A stretch of DNA of 64,000 nucleotides from Streptomyces roseoviridis. GTDB taxonomy: Bacteria > Actinomycetota > Actinomycetes > Streptomycetales > Streptomycetaceae. A program made the translations under genes and the position numbers. The notes under the pieces are model-generated. The model saw only the letters and a program-made list of their open reading frames with translations, was not told the origin of the DNA and ran no database searches. The stretch's first letter is position 1, and each line of letters opens with the position of its first letter. Below, one piece after another: positions 28,083 through 36,825 of the stretch. The stretch spans positions 3,348,001 through 3,412,000 of the forward strand of contig NZ_BAAAWU010000001.1 of NCBI RefSeq assembly GCF_039535235.1. The letters are read 5' to 3'.

Positions 28083-29336
28083 ATGCCGTCGACCAACGCC
28101 GAAGCCGCCGTGCCCTCCCCCACCCGCATGCCCCTGGCCGTCTACATCCTCGGCCTGTCCGTCTTCGCGCTCGGCACGAGCGAGTTCATGCTCTCCGGGC
28201 TGCTGCCGCCCATCGCGGAGGACATGGGCGTCTCCATCCCCCGCGCCGGTCTGCTCATCTCGGCCTTCGCCATCGGCATGGTCATCGGCGCCCCGCTGCT
28301 CGCCGTCGCCACCCTCCGGCTGCCCCGCAAGACCACCCTCATCGCGCTGATCACCGTCTTCGGCCTCGGCCAGGTCGCCGGGGCGCTCGCGCCGAACTAC
28401 GCCGTGCTCTTCGCCTCGCGCGTGGTGAGCGCCCTGGCCTGCGCCGGGTTCTGGGCCGTGGGCGCGGCCGTCGCCATCGCGATGGTGCCGGTCGGCTCCC
28501 GGGCCCGTGCCATGGCCGTCATGATCGGCGGTCTGTCGATCGCCAACGTGCTCGGCGTCCCCGCCGGTGCCTTCCTCGGCGAGCACCTCGGATGGCGCTC
28601 CGCCTTCTGGGCCGTCGGCGTCGCCTCCGCGATCGCCCTCGTCGGCGTGATCACCCGCATCCCGCACATCCCGCTGCCCGAGACCCGGCCCCGCCTCAAG
28701 AGCGAGCTGGTCATCTACCGCGACCGGCAGGTGCTGCTCTCCGTCCTGATCACCGCCCTCGCGGCCGGCGGCGTCTTCTGCGCCTTCTCCTACCTGGCCC
28801 CGCTGCTCACCGACGTCTCCGGCCTCGACGCCGGCTGGGTCTCCGGCGTCCTCGGCCTCTTCGGCATCGGCGCCCTCATCGGTACGTACATCGGCGGCCG
28901 GGTCGCCGACGCCCACCTCTTCGGCGTCCTCCTCAGCGGCATCACCGCCTCCACCGTCTTCCTCGTGGCGCTCGCCCTGCTGGCGTCCAGCCCCGTCGCC
29001 ACGATCACGCTGACCTTCCTCCTCGGCGTCTCCGCCTTCTACACCGCCCCGGCCCTCAACGCCCGCATGTTCAACGTCGCCGGCGCCGCCCCCACCCTCG
29101 CCGGCGCCACCACCACCGCCGCCTTCAACCTCGGCAACACCGGCGGCCCCTGGCTCGGCGGCACCGTCATCGACGCCGGTCTCGGCTACGCCTCCCCGGC
29201 CTGGGCCGGCGCGGCCATGGCCCTGCTCGCGCTGGGCACGGTCGCGGTCTCACTGCGGCTGACCAGGTCGCGTTCGCGCATCGTGACGCGGTCCTCCGCC
29301 CGCCAGCCGGAAGAGTCCCGCGTATCGTCTCGCTGA
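28083..29336 (+). CDS. MFS transporter, DHA1 family (Cmx/AraJ-like)
   Basis: 417 aa, about 12 membrane segments. The opening LAVYILGLSVFALGTSEFMLSGLLPPIAEDMGVS is typical of DHA1 exporters related to chloramphenicol-resistance (CmlR/Cmx) and sugar-efflux proteins. The in-frame extension back to 27876 runs through the repeat element and is rejected. ATG 28083 has no clear ribosome site. The substrate cannot be told; drug or sugar efflux is likely. Confidence 0.87.
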   Translation: MPSTNAEAAVPSPTRMPLAVYILGLSVFALGTSEFMLSGLLPPIAEDMGVSIPRAGLLISAFAIGMVIGAPLLAVATLRLPRKTTLIALITVFGLGQVAGALAPNYAVLFASRVVSALACAGFWAVGAAVAIAMVPVGSRARAMAVMIGGLSIANVLGVPAGAFLGEHLGWRSAFWAVGVASAIALVGVITRIPHIPLPETRPRLKSELVIYRDRQVLLSVLITALAAGGVFCAFSYLAPLLTDVSGLDAGWVSGVLGLFGIGALIGTYIGGRVADAHLFGVLLSGITASTVFLVALALLASSPVATITLTFLLGVSAFYTAPALNARMFNVAGAAPTLAGATTTAAFNLGNTGGPWLGGTVIDAGLGYASPAWAGAAMALLALGTVAVSLRLTRSRSRIVTRSSARQPEESRVSSR

Positions 29337-29379
29337 CCCTCCGACTGGAGGGGTACACGTCAACGAGAGAGCAGGGCCC

Positions 29380-30405
29380 GTGCAGCACCCCGTGCGCTTC
29401 CGAACCATCCGTGCCGCCGCCGCGACGGCCGGAGCACTCCTCCTCGCCCTCGCGGGCGCGGTGTCGACCCCCGCGCCCGCGCACGCCGCCTCCGGCGACT
29501 TCACGTACGAGGTGACCCGCAACGCCGAGACGTACCTCGACGTTCCGGGCACCGCCGTCACCTTCGACGCGGCGGCCGGGGAGCGCTCGTTCCTGTGGTC
29601 GCGCTTCTTCTCCACCGAGCCGGTCGACACCCTCTCGGCCGGGGACAACATCGGCACCACCTTCGCCGTCCGCTGCCGCAACGCCGACGGCACCGCCCTG
29701 CCCGCCGGCACCGAGGCCGGGGTGTACTGGGCCGCCAACCTGGTGCCCACGATCGAGAGCAGGCTGACCTCTGCCCTGCGCTGGGTGTTCGTCGCGCCCG
29801 CGGACGGCAGCTACACCTGCCGGCTGTCGATCGTCTCGTACTCCTCCATCATCGTGAACGGCCGTACCGTCACCATGCGCGTGCCGGCCGGCGCCGAACT
29901 CGCTCGGCAGACCGAACCCGTCTACACCGACCAGTCCCGCTGGACCCTGCTCGCGGGCAGCGGCACCACGGTCGCCCGCGCCACCACCGCCACCACCCTC
30001 GGGTACACCGTCACGCCGACCGCCGGAAACCGGATCTCCCTCTACCAGGACGCGGCCCTGTCGACCTGCGCCGCCGGCTCGTCGATCTGCTCGGGCGGCT
30101 CCACCGCCTACGACGGCACCGTCGTCGAGACGTGGGTCGAAGCCCAGCCCCGCAACGCCGACGGCTCCCTGTGCGGCGGCCCGATCGCGGGCCCCGTCTC
30201 GCGCTGGAACATCACCAACGCCAAGCACCACCAGACCGCGGCGAACACCCTCACCCTGACCACCGCCCAGCTCGGCGGCTGCACCCAGGTCCGCACGACG
30301 CTGAAGGTGCGCAACGTCAGCGGCAACCCGGTCAAGATCCACGACGGCTACGCGTCAGGCACGATCGCGGCCACCCACGGCTCGGCGATCACCTACACCG
30401 TCTGA
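29380..30405 (+). CDS. Secreted protein of unknown function, 341 aa
   Basis: A Sec signal peptide is clear: FRTIRAAAATAGALLLALAGAVSTPAPAHA, with likely cleavage after AHA (~residue 36). The mature part is Thr/Ser/Val-rich beta-type with about five Cys (CRNADG, YTCRLS, STCAAGSSIC, GGCTQVR), suggesting disulfides. No enzyme motif is seen. GTG 29380 is 43 bp after the MFS stop, so co-transcription is possible. I do not recognise a named family. Confidence 0.75.
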   Translation: MQHPVRFRTIRAAAATAGALLLALAGAVSTPAPAHAASGDFTYEVTRNAETYLDVPGTAVTFDAAAGERSFLWSRFFSTEPVDTLSAGDNIGTTFAVRCRNADGTALPAGTEAGVYWAANLVPTIESRLTSALRWVFVAPADGSYTCRLSIVSYSSIIVNGRTVTMRVPAGAELARQTEPVYTDQSRWTLLAGSGTTVARATTATTLGYTVTPTAGNRISLYQDAALSTCAAGSSICSGGSTAYDGTVVETWVEAQPRNADGSLCGGPIAGPVSRWNITNAKHHQTAANTLTLTTAQLGGCTQVRTTLKVRNVSGNPVKIHDGYASGTIAATHGSAITYTV

Positions 30406-30449
30406 CGAACCGTCCCGCCGCCGGGGGCTGAGCGGACCGCCCCGACTCG

Positions 30450-30827
30450 CTACCCCTCGTAGCGCGGCAGGCGCTCCCCCTGCGCCGGCCGGACCCCCGG
30501 CCCGCCGCCCGACCAGCCCTGGGGCTGGCCCTCCGGCCAGTCCCGGGGCTCCTCGGGCCAGTCCTCGGGACGGCCCTTCGGCCGGCGCAGGCCCGCCGCC
30601 GTCAGGAGGCGGACGATCTCCTTCGAGCCGACCTCGACGGCGCCTGCCGCCACCGCGGAGGCGTACCGGTCGGACGGGATGTCGTAGTGGTCGCGCTCGA
30701 AGGCGCGCGGCGGGCAGCCGATGGCCGCGGCGAAGGCGTGCAGCTCCTCGAAGGAGACGTCACTGACGAGGTGCGACCACATGCGGCCGTGGCCCGGCCA
30801 GGTCGGCGGGTCGATGTAGAGGGTCAC
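30450..30827 (-). CDS. DUF4031 domain protein
   Basis: 125 aa. The opening TLYIDPPTWPGHGRMWSHLVSDVSFEELHAFA is the DUF4031 signature. The C-terminus is a Pro/Gly/Trp-rich tail with PEDWPEEPRDWPEGQPQGW repeats. GTG 30827 lies 13 bp after the upstream 118-aa gene, implying an operon. Function is unknown for the family. Confidence 0.8.
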   Translation of the reverse strand: MTLYIDPPTWPGHGRMWSHLVSDVSFEELHAFAAAIGCPPRAFERDHYDIPSDRYASAVAAGAVEVGSKEIVRLLTAAGLRRPKGRPEDWPEEPRDWPEGQPQGWSGGGPGVRPAQGERLPRYEG

Positions 30828-30840
30828 GCCGCCGCCCCCG

Positions 30841-31197
30841 TCACGTCAGGCCGCCGATGGGCGCCACCCGCACGCCCTGCTTGCCGCACACCCAGTGCGG
30901 GTCGGGGCCCATCTCCGGTTCGACGTCGAGGGCGTGCGGGTCGCCCGAGGAGCAGACCGGGCACAGCGGCCAGCGGCCGTACCGTTCGAGCAGGGCGTCC
31001 TGCACGTCCTGGGCGACCAACCCGGCCACGAAGGCGCGCCCCTCGGGCCACTGCTCCACCCACCAGCGGCGGTGGGCCACGGCGTCCTCCACCATCGAGA
31101 CGACCTCGGCCATGCCGACCCGGCGGGCCGACAGGTCGGCGAGGATCAGGGCACGGGCGGCGTGAAGGGCCTGTTCCACGGGGTCGATCTCGTCCAT
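30841..31197 (-). CDS. Hypothetical protein with a possible Zn-binding C-terminus, 118 aa
   Basis: Mostly helical N-terminus (IDPVEQALHAARALILADLSARR), then CPVCSSGDPH and HWVCG, which could bind one metal ion. ATG 31197 is preferred; the longer frame upstream is antisense to the RpiR regulator. It is followed after 13 bp by the DUF4031 gene. No family recognised. Confidence 0.65.
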   Translation of the reverse strand: MDEIDPVEQALHAARALILADLSARRVGMAEVVSMVEDAVAHRRWWVEQWPEGRAFVAGLVAQDVQDALLERYGRWPLCPVCSSGDPHALDVEPEMGPDPHWVCGKQGVRVAPIGGLT

Positions 31198-31324
31198 GCT
31201 CACATTCTGCGCCCCCGCCTCGTCCCGGACCAACGGCCCGCTCCGATCCGGGACGCCCGGGGACGGCCTGGGCAGGGCGGGAGGAGGTCTTGACGCCCCC
31301 TGGAGCCGAAAATATCTTTCAACA

Positions 31325-32329
31325 GTGACCAATGAAGTGAAGGAAAGTTTCACAAGCGGGGGCAGACCCGGCGCCCCGGCCCCCGGAACGGCGACCCCGC
31401 GCACGGCGGCCCCGGCCGCCCCCGGTGCCGCGACCGCCGGCGGCGCCGCCCCGCCCGCCCCCGCCGCCCTCGCGGCCAAGGTCCGGACCCTCGCCCCCTC
31501 CATGACCCGCTCCATGCAGCGGGTCGCCGAGGCCGTCGCCGGAGACCCGGCCGGCTGCGCCGCCCTCACGGTCACCGGCCTCGCCGAGCTCACCGGCACC
31601 AGCGAGGCGACCGTCGTCCGCACCGCCCGCCTCCTCGGCTACCCCGGCTACCGCGACCTGCGCCTCGCCCTCGCCGGCCTCGCCGCCCAGCAGCAGTCCG
31701 GCCGCGCGCCCTCCGTCACCGCCGACATCGCCGTCGACGACCCCGTCGCCGACGTCGTCGCCAAACTCGCCTACGACGAGCAGCAGACCCTCGCCGACAC
31801 CGCCGCCGGCCTCGACACCGTCCAGCTCGGCGCCGCCGTCGCCGCCCTCGCCACCGCCCGCCGCATCGACATCTACGGCATCGGCGCCTCCGGCCTGGTC
31901 GCGCAGGACCTCGCCCAGAAACTCCTCCGCATCGGCCTGATCGCCCACGCCCCCAGCGACCCGCACCTGGCCGTCACCAACGCCGTACAGCTCCGCTCCG
32001 GCGACGTCGCCATCGCCATCACCCACTCCGGCTCCACCGGCGACGTCATAGAACCGCTCCGCGTCGCCTTCGACCACGGCGCCACCACCGTCGCCGTCAC
32101 CGGCCGCCCGGACGGCCCGGTGAGCCAGTACGCCGACCACGTCCTGACCACCTCCACGGCCCGCGAGAGCGAACTTCGCCCGGCCGCGATGTCCTCCCGC
32201 ACCAGCCAACTCCTGGTGGTGGACTGCCTGTTCACCTGCGTCACCCAGCGTACGTACGAGACGGCGGCCCCGGCCCTCGCGGCCTCGTACGAAGCGCTCG
32301 CACACCGCCACGCCCCCCGCACCCGCTGA
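31325..32329 (+). CDS. MurR/RpiR-family transcriptional regulator (HTH + SIS)
   Basis: 334 aa. An Ala/Pro-rich N-terminal ~45 residues lead to an RpiR helix-turn-helix (~50-130; TVTGLAELTGTSEATVVRTARLLGYPGYRDLR) and a C-terminal SIS phosphosugar-binding domain (~160-300; RRIDIYGIGASGLVAQDLAQKL, ITHSGSTGDV). Next to murQ and a PTS permease, the ligand is probably MurNAc-6-phosphate. GTG 31325 is used; a dyad GTGAA-N7-TTCAC lies inside the first codons. It reads in the same direction as murQ with 25 bp between. Confidence 0.88.
   Translation: MTNEVKESFTSGGRPGAPAPGTATPRTAAPAAPGAATAGGAAPPAPAALAAKVRTLAPSMTRSMQRVAEAVAGDPAGCAALTVTGLAELTGTSEATVVRTARLLGYPGYRDLRLALAGLAAQQQSGRAPSVTADIAVDDPVADVVAKLAYDEQQTLADTAAGLDTVQLGAAVAALATARRIDIYGIGASGLVAQDLAQKLLRIGLIAHAPSDPHLAVTNAVQLRSGDVAIAITHSGSTGDVIEPLRVAFDHGATTVAVTGRPDGPVSQYADHVLTTSTARESELRPAAMSSRTSQLLVVDCLFTCVTQRTYETAAPALAASYEALAHRHAPRTR
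31337..31353. promoter_or_regulatory. Candidate RpiR-type operator at the start of murR
   Basis: GTGAA-N7-TTCAC inverted repeat, 12 bp into the regulator gene, with AT-rich sequence AAAATATC just upstream at 31309-31316. Its place suits autoregulation of the murR-murQ-PTS unit, but a 5-bp half-site is short. Confidence 0.4.
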
Positions 32330-32354
32330 ACCACCCAGGAAAGAGCAGCCGCCC

Positions 32355-33284
32355 GTGCCGACCACGTACTCCGAACTGCGCGCCCAGCTCGCCACGCTCA
32401 CCACCGAGGCCTTCCGCCCCGAGCTCGCCGAGATCGACCGGCTGCCCACCGCCGAGATCGCCGCGCTCATGAACCAGGAGGACCAGACCGTCCCCACCGC
32501 CGTGGCCCGGCAGCTCCCGGCGATCGCCGCCGCCATCGACGCGACGGCCGAGCGGATGGCCCGCGGCGGACGGCTCCTCTACCTCGGCGCCGGCACCGCC
32601 GGCCGGCTCGGCGTCCTCGACGCCAGCGAGTGCCCGCCCACCTTCAACACCGACCCCTCCGAGGTCGTCGGCCTCATCGCCGGCGGCCCCACCGCCATGG
32701 TCAAGGCCGCCGAGGGCGCCGAGGACTCCAAGGAACTCGCCGTCGCGGACCTCACCGCGCTCGGCCTCACCGCCGACGACACCGTCGTCGGCGTCTCCGC
32801 CTCCGGCCGCACCCCCTACGCCGTCGGCGCCGTCGAACACGCCCGCGCCCTCGGCGCGCTCACCATCGGCCTGTCCTGCAACGCCGACAGCGCGCTCGCC
32901 GCGGCCGCCGAGCACGGCATCGAGGTCGTGACCGGCCCCGAACTGCTCACCGGATCGACCCGGCTGAAGGCCGGCACGGCCCAGAAGCTCGTCCTCAACA
33001 TGATCTCGACGATCACCATGATCCGGCTGGGCAAGACCTACGGAAACCTGATGGTCGACGTCCGCGCCTCCAACGACAAGCTCCAGGCCCGCTCACGCAG
33101 GATCGTGGCCCTCGCCACCGGAGCGACCGACGAGCAGATCGAGACCGCGTTGCGCTCCGCCGGCGGAGAGGTGAAGACCGCCATCCTGATGATCCTGGCC
33201 GACGTCGACGCCAAGACCGCCGAGCGCCGGCTGCAGGACACCCGGGGCCACCTGCGCGCCGCGCTGCACGCGACGACGGGCTGA
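32355..33284 (+). CDS. murQ: N-acetylmuramic acid 6-phosphate etherase
   Basis: Cleaves the lactyl ether of MurNAc-6-P to GlcNAc-6-P and D-lactate in cell-wall recycling. 309 aa, normal length, SIS fold: LLYLGAGTAGRLGVLDASECPPTF holds the sugar-phosphate loop and catalytic Glu; GVSASGRTPYAVGA and GSTRLKAGTAQKLVLNM follow. GTG 32355 has a GGAAAGAG site. Its product flows into the NagA step encoded at 58.7 kb. Confidence 0.96.
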   Translation: MPTTYSELRAQLATLTTEAFRPELAEIDRLPTAEIAALMNQEDQTVPTAVARQLPAIAAAIDATAERMARGGRLLYLGAGTAGRLGVLDASECPPTFNTDPSEVVGLIAGGPTAMVKAAEGAEDSKELAVADLTALGLTADDTVVGVSASGRTPYAVGAVEHARALGALTIGLSCNADSALAAAAEHGIEVVTGPELLTGSTRLKAGTAQKLVLNMISTITMIRLGKTYGNLMVDVRASNDKLQARSRRIVALATGATDEQIETALRSAGGEVKTAILMILADVDAKTAERRLQDTRGHLRAALHATTG

Positions 33285-33324
33285 GGCCCGTCTCGTACCC
33301 CTCACAGCAAGGCACCACCGCACC

Positions 33325-35127
33325 ATGAGCCCAGACGACAACAGCAGCGCCCACGAAAAGAGCGGCACGAACGACAAGGACCGTGCGAACGACAAGGACC
33401 GTGCGAACGACAAGGGCGGCACCCACGACAAGCGCCGCCCGGACGGCGAGACCGGCACGGCCGACACGAACGGCACGGCCGACACGAGCAGCAGCGCCGA
33501 CACGAGCAGCACGGCCGAGCGGACGCACCCCGCGGACAAGCACCGCGCCACCGCCGCCGCGATCCTCCCGCTCGTCGGCGGCGCCGGGAACGTCACCTCC
33601 GTGGCCCACTGCATGACCCGCCTCCGGCTCGGCCTGCGGGACCGCTCGCTCGTCCGGGACGAGGCCCTGCGGGCCCTGCCGCCCGTGCTCGGCGTGGTGG
33701 AGGACGACACGTACCAGATCGTCCTCGGCCCGGGCGCGGTCGCCCGCGTGACGCCGGAGTTCGAGGCCCTGGTGGCGTCCGGCGCCCCGCCGCGTACCGC
33801 CGAGGACCTCGCGGCGGCGGGCGCCGCGATCAGAGCCGCCCAGAAGGCGCGGAACGCCACGCCCTTCAAGCTCTTCCTGCGCCGGATCGCGAACATCTTC
33901 GTCCCGCTCATCCCCGCCCTCATCGGCTGCGGCATCATCGCCGGCCTCAACGGCCTGCTGATCAACCTCGGCCGGCTGCCCGCCCTCACCCCGGCGCTCA
34001 CGGCCGTCGCGAGCGGCTTCATGGCCCTGATCGCGGTCTTCGTCGGCTACAACACGGCCAAGGAGTTCGGCGGCACGCCGATCCTCGGCGGCGCCGTCGC
34101 CTCCGTCATCGTCTTCGCCGGCGTCGCGAAGGTCGAAGTCCTCGGCCGGCCCCTCTCCCCCGGCCAGGGCGGCGTGCTCGGCGCGCTCGGCGCGGCGGTC
34201 CTCGCCGTGTACGTGGAGAAGTGGTGCCGCCGCAGGGTGCCCGAGTCCCTGGACGTCCTGGTCACTCCCACCGTCACCGTGCTCGTCGCCGGCCTGGCCA
34301 CCGTCTACGGCCTGATGTACGTGGCCGGCGAGGTCTCCCGCGCCATCGGCGACGTCGCCGACTGGCTGCTCGCCCACGCGGGAGCCGGCGCCGGCCTCGT
34401 GCTCGGCGGACTGTTCCTGCCCCTGGTGATGCTCGGCCTCCACCAGACCCTCATCCCCATCCACACCACCCTCATCGAGCAGCAGGACTACACGGTCCTC
34501 CTGCCGATCCTCGCGATGGCGGGCGCGGGCCAGGTCGGCGCGGCGATGGCCGTGTACGTCAAGCTGCCCCGCAACCGCTCGCTCCGCCGCACCATCCGGT
34601 CCGCCCTCCCCGCCGGACTCCTCGGCGTCGGCGAACCCCTCATCTACGGCGTCTCCCTGCCGCTCGGCCGCCCCTTCGTCACCGCCTGCGTCGGCGGCGC
34701 CTTCGGCGGCGGTTTCGTCGGCTTCTTCAACATGCTGGGCGACAAGGTCGGCTCCACCGCCATCGGCCCCTCCGGCTGGGCCCTCTTCCCGCTCCTCGAC
34801 GGCAACAAGGGCCTGGGCGAGACGGTGGCGATCTACGCGGGCGGGCTGCTGGTCGGTTACGTGACGGGTTTCCTGGCCACGTACTTCTTCGGCTTCAGCC
34901 GGGAGATGACCGAGGAGTTCGACGTGGAGACGGGGGACGTGGCGATGACGGGGGCGACGACCGCGGTGACGACTGCGGTGAGGACCGCGGCGGAGGCCGC
35001 CCCGGCCACGCGCCCCGCACGGGCATCCGCTCCCTCCGCTCCATCTCCCCCTCCCTCCGGAATCGCGGACCCCGACGCCGCCCCCGACGCGGACCCGGGC
35101 CCGGACCCCGACCGCGCCAGGGTCTAG
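33325..35127 (+). CDS. PTS EIIBC permease, probably MurNAc-type
   Basis: 600 aa. A disordered Asp/Lys/Thr-rich N-terminus (~1-70, DKDRAN and TADT repeats) precedes an EIIB domain with phospho-Cys96 (SVAHCMTRLRL), then an EIIC membrane domain (~170-540; FVPLIPALIGCGIIAGL, LGLHQTLIPIH, GVGEPLIYGVSLPLG). The C-terminal ~60 residues are Ala/Pro/Asp-rich. No EIIA is fused, so a shared EIIA is needed. Co-directional with murR-murQ, so MurNAc uptake is inferred. Its TAG overlaps the convergent hydrolase stop in CTAG. Confidence 0.87.
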   Translation: MSPDDNSSAHEKSGTNDKDRANDKDRANDKGGTHDKRRPDGETGTADTNGTADTSSSADTSSTAERTHPADKHRATAAAILPLVGGAGNVTSVAHCMTRLRLGLRDRSLVRDEALRALPPVLGVVEDDTYQIVLGPGAVARVTPEFEALVASGAPPRTAEDLAAAGAAIRAAQKARNATPFKLFLRRIANIFVPLIPALIGCGIIAGLNGLLINLGRLPALTPALTAVASGFMALIAVFVGYNTAKEFGGTPILGGAVASVIVFAGVAKVEVLGRPLSPGQGGVLGALGAAVLAVYVEKWCRRRVPESLDVLVTPTVTVLVAGLATVYGLMYVAGEVSRAIGDVADWLLAHAGAGAGLVLGGLFLPLVMLGLHQTLIPIHTTLIEQQDYTVLLPILAMAGAGQVGAAMAVYVKLPRNRSLRRTIRSALPAGLLGVGEPLIYGVSLPLGRPFVTACVGGAFGGGFVGFFNMLGDKVGSTAIGPSGWALFPLLDGNKGLGETVAIYAGGLLVGYVTGFLATYFFGFSREMTEEFDVETGDVAMTGATTAVTTAVRTAAEAAPATRPARASAPSAPSPPPSGIADPDAAPDADPGPDPDRARV

Positions 35128-36671
35128 CAGCGGATGTCGCCCGCCGGGCGCTCGCCCGTCAGCAGGAAGCGGGTCACCGTCCGGTCGCCGCACGCGTTGC
35201 CGTTGCTCAGGTACATGCCGTGGCCGCCGCGGTCGACGGAGACCAGACGGGCGCGGTCGCCGAGGGCCGCGCGCATCTTCAGGCCGCTGGAGTGCGGGGC
35301 GTTGGGGTCACGGAGGCCCTGGATCATGAGGATGTCGGACGGGCCCTCGTCGGTGAGCCGGACCGGCTTCTCGACCGGACCGCCCTTCCAGAAGGAGCAG
35401 GGCGTCACGTTCACGGGCATGCCCGCCGTCAGCGGGTGCGCGACGCGGTCGGCGGCGACCGCCCTCTCGTGGTCGCGGACCGAGCCGCGCCACCTCACGT
35501 CGTTGCAGACGACACCGAGGGCCACGGCCACGTCGGGGCCGGGCATGGGGCCGGCCAGCGCCGCCGGCAGGGCGGGCGTCGCCGTGGGCGTGCGGGCCTC
35601 CTGGACCAGGCGGGCGAAGCCCTCGAAGGAGGTGTCGGAGCCCAGCGCGTTGTGCAGGGCCTGGCGGAGCAGGTTGCCGGTGAGCGGCACGCCCGGCGTG
35701 GTCGAGGGCCTGGGCGTACGGTCCAGGCGGGCGGCCAGGCCGAGGACGAGGGGCCGGACGTCCTCGGGACGTTCGGCGAGCCGCAGCCCCGCCTGCGCCC
35801 GATCCGGGTGCGCCGCCCAGGCCGCGAAGTCGGGGAAGCGGTCCTCGACGCCCCGCGCCATGTCCCGCAGCCAGCCCTGCCCCACGGACCGCGGGTCGGG
35901 GTCGGCGCTGCTGTCGAGGACGACGCGGTCGGTACGGTGCGGGAACTCCTGCGCGTACCACGCGGTGACGTACGTGCTGTACGAGTGGGCCCACGCCGAC
36001 ACCTTGTCCTCGCCGAGCGCCTGCCGCAGCCGGTCCATGTCCCGGACCTCGTTGGCGGTGGTCAGGCTGCGCAGCTCGGCGCCGCCGTTGCGGGCGCAGG
36101 CCGCGGCGACCCGCCGGGAACGCTCGACGTTCTCGGCGATGGAGCCGTCGGCGGCCGGCCAGGCCCGCAGGGTCACCAGATGGCGGTCCTCGTCCCTGAG
36201 CCCGCAGTCCGCCTTCATGCTGCCGCCGACCCCGCGCGGGTCGAACGCCACCAGGTCGTACGCGCCGCCCAGCTCCCGCACCAGCGCCGCGCCCTTGCCG
36301 CTCAGCCGCTGCACACCCGAGTTGCCGGGCCCGCCGGGCAGGACGACAAGGGTGCCGCGCCGGGCGGCCGGGTCGGTGCTGCGGATCCGGGACACGGCCA
36401 GCCCGACCTGTCGGCCTCGGGGGTCCGCGTAGTCGAGGGGCACGGAGAGCGTGGCGCATTCCTGGCGGAGCCCGTCGGGACCACAGGGCGTCCAGGCGAG
36501 TGGAGCGGGGACCGTGGGGACAGGGACGGGGACGGCAGCAGGGACGGGGACGGCAGCAGGGGTGGGCGCGGCGGCGGGGGTGGCGGAAGCGGACGGCGTG
36601 GCGGTGAGGCCGGTCGCGAGGGTGACGGAAGTGAGGCCGAGCAGAAGAGAGTTGCGCAGGCGAGAGGTCAT
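35124..36671 (-). CDS. Exported alpha/beta hydrolase (tripeptidyl aminopeptidase-like) with altered nucleophile elbow
   Basis: 515 aa with a signal peptide (NSLLLGLTSVTLATGLTATPSASA) and a Val/Pro/Ala linker. Oxyanion-type GGPGNSG, DPRGVGGS, and the C-terminal IQGLRDPNAP (Asp) and RGGHGMY (His) match the SlpD/SlpE/TAP family of secreted Streptomyces peptidases. The nucleophile elbow reads A-H-S230-Y-S instead of G-x-S-Y-G: the serine is kept but both glycines are gone. ATG 36671 follows GAAGG. It might be inactive or of changed specificity. Confidence 0.85.
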   Translation of the reverse strand: MTSRLRNSLLLGLTSVTLATGLTATPSASATPAAAPTPAAVPVPAAVPVPVPTVPAPLAWTPCGPDGLRQECATLSVPLDYADPRGRQVGLAVSRIRSTDPAARRGTLVVLPGGPGNSGVQRLSGKGAALVRELGGAYDLVAFDPRGVGGSMKADCGLRDEDRHLVTLRAWPAADGSIAENVERSRRVAAACARNGGAELRSLTTANEVRDMDRLRQALGEDKVSAWAHSYSTYVTAWYAQEFPHRTDRVVLDSSADPDPRSVGQGWLRDMARGVEDRFPDFAAWAAHPDRAQAGLRLAERPEDVRPLVLGLAARLDRTPRPSTTPGVPLTGNLLRQALHNALGSDTSFEGFARLVQEARTPTATPALPAALAGPMPGPDVAVALGVVCNDVRWRGSVRDHERAVAADRVAHPLTAGMPVNVTPCSFWKGGPVEKPVRLTDEGPSDILMIQGLRDPNAPHSSGLKMRAALGDRARLVSVDRGGHGMYLSNGNACGDRTVTRFLLTGERPAGDIRC

Positions 36672-36771
36672 GGGGAAACCTTCGTCGCCCACCCGCGCCC
36701 GACCCATCCCGCAGGCAGGCCACTCCGCAGTAGGGCCAACCCCCGCTCCGTACCAGGGAGATCACCACCGC

Positions 36772-36825
36772 ATGACCACGGACACCACCACGGACACCAC
36801 CACGGACACCACCACGGACACCACC
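36772..36825 (+). repeat. 12-bp coding minisatellite at the AKR N-terminus
   Basis: About four copies of GACACCACCACG encode the (T-T-D-T) repeats right after the start codon, ahead of the folded domain. In-frame unit length. Confidence 0.8.
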
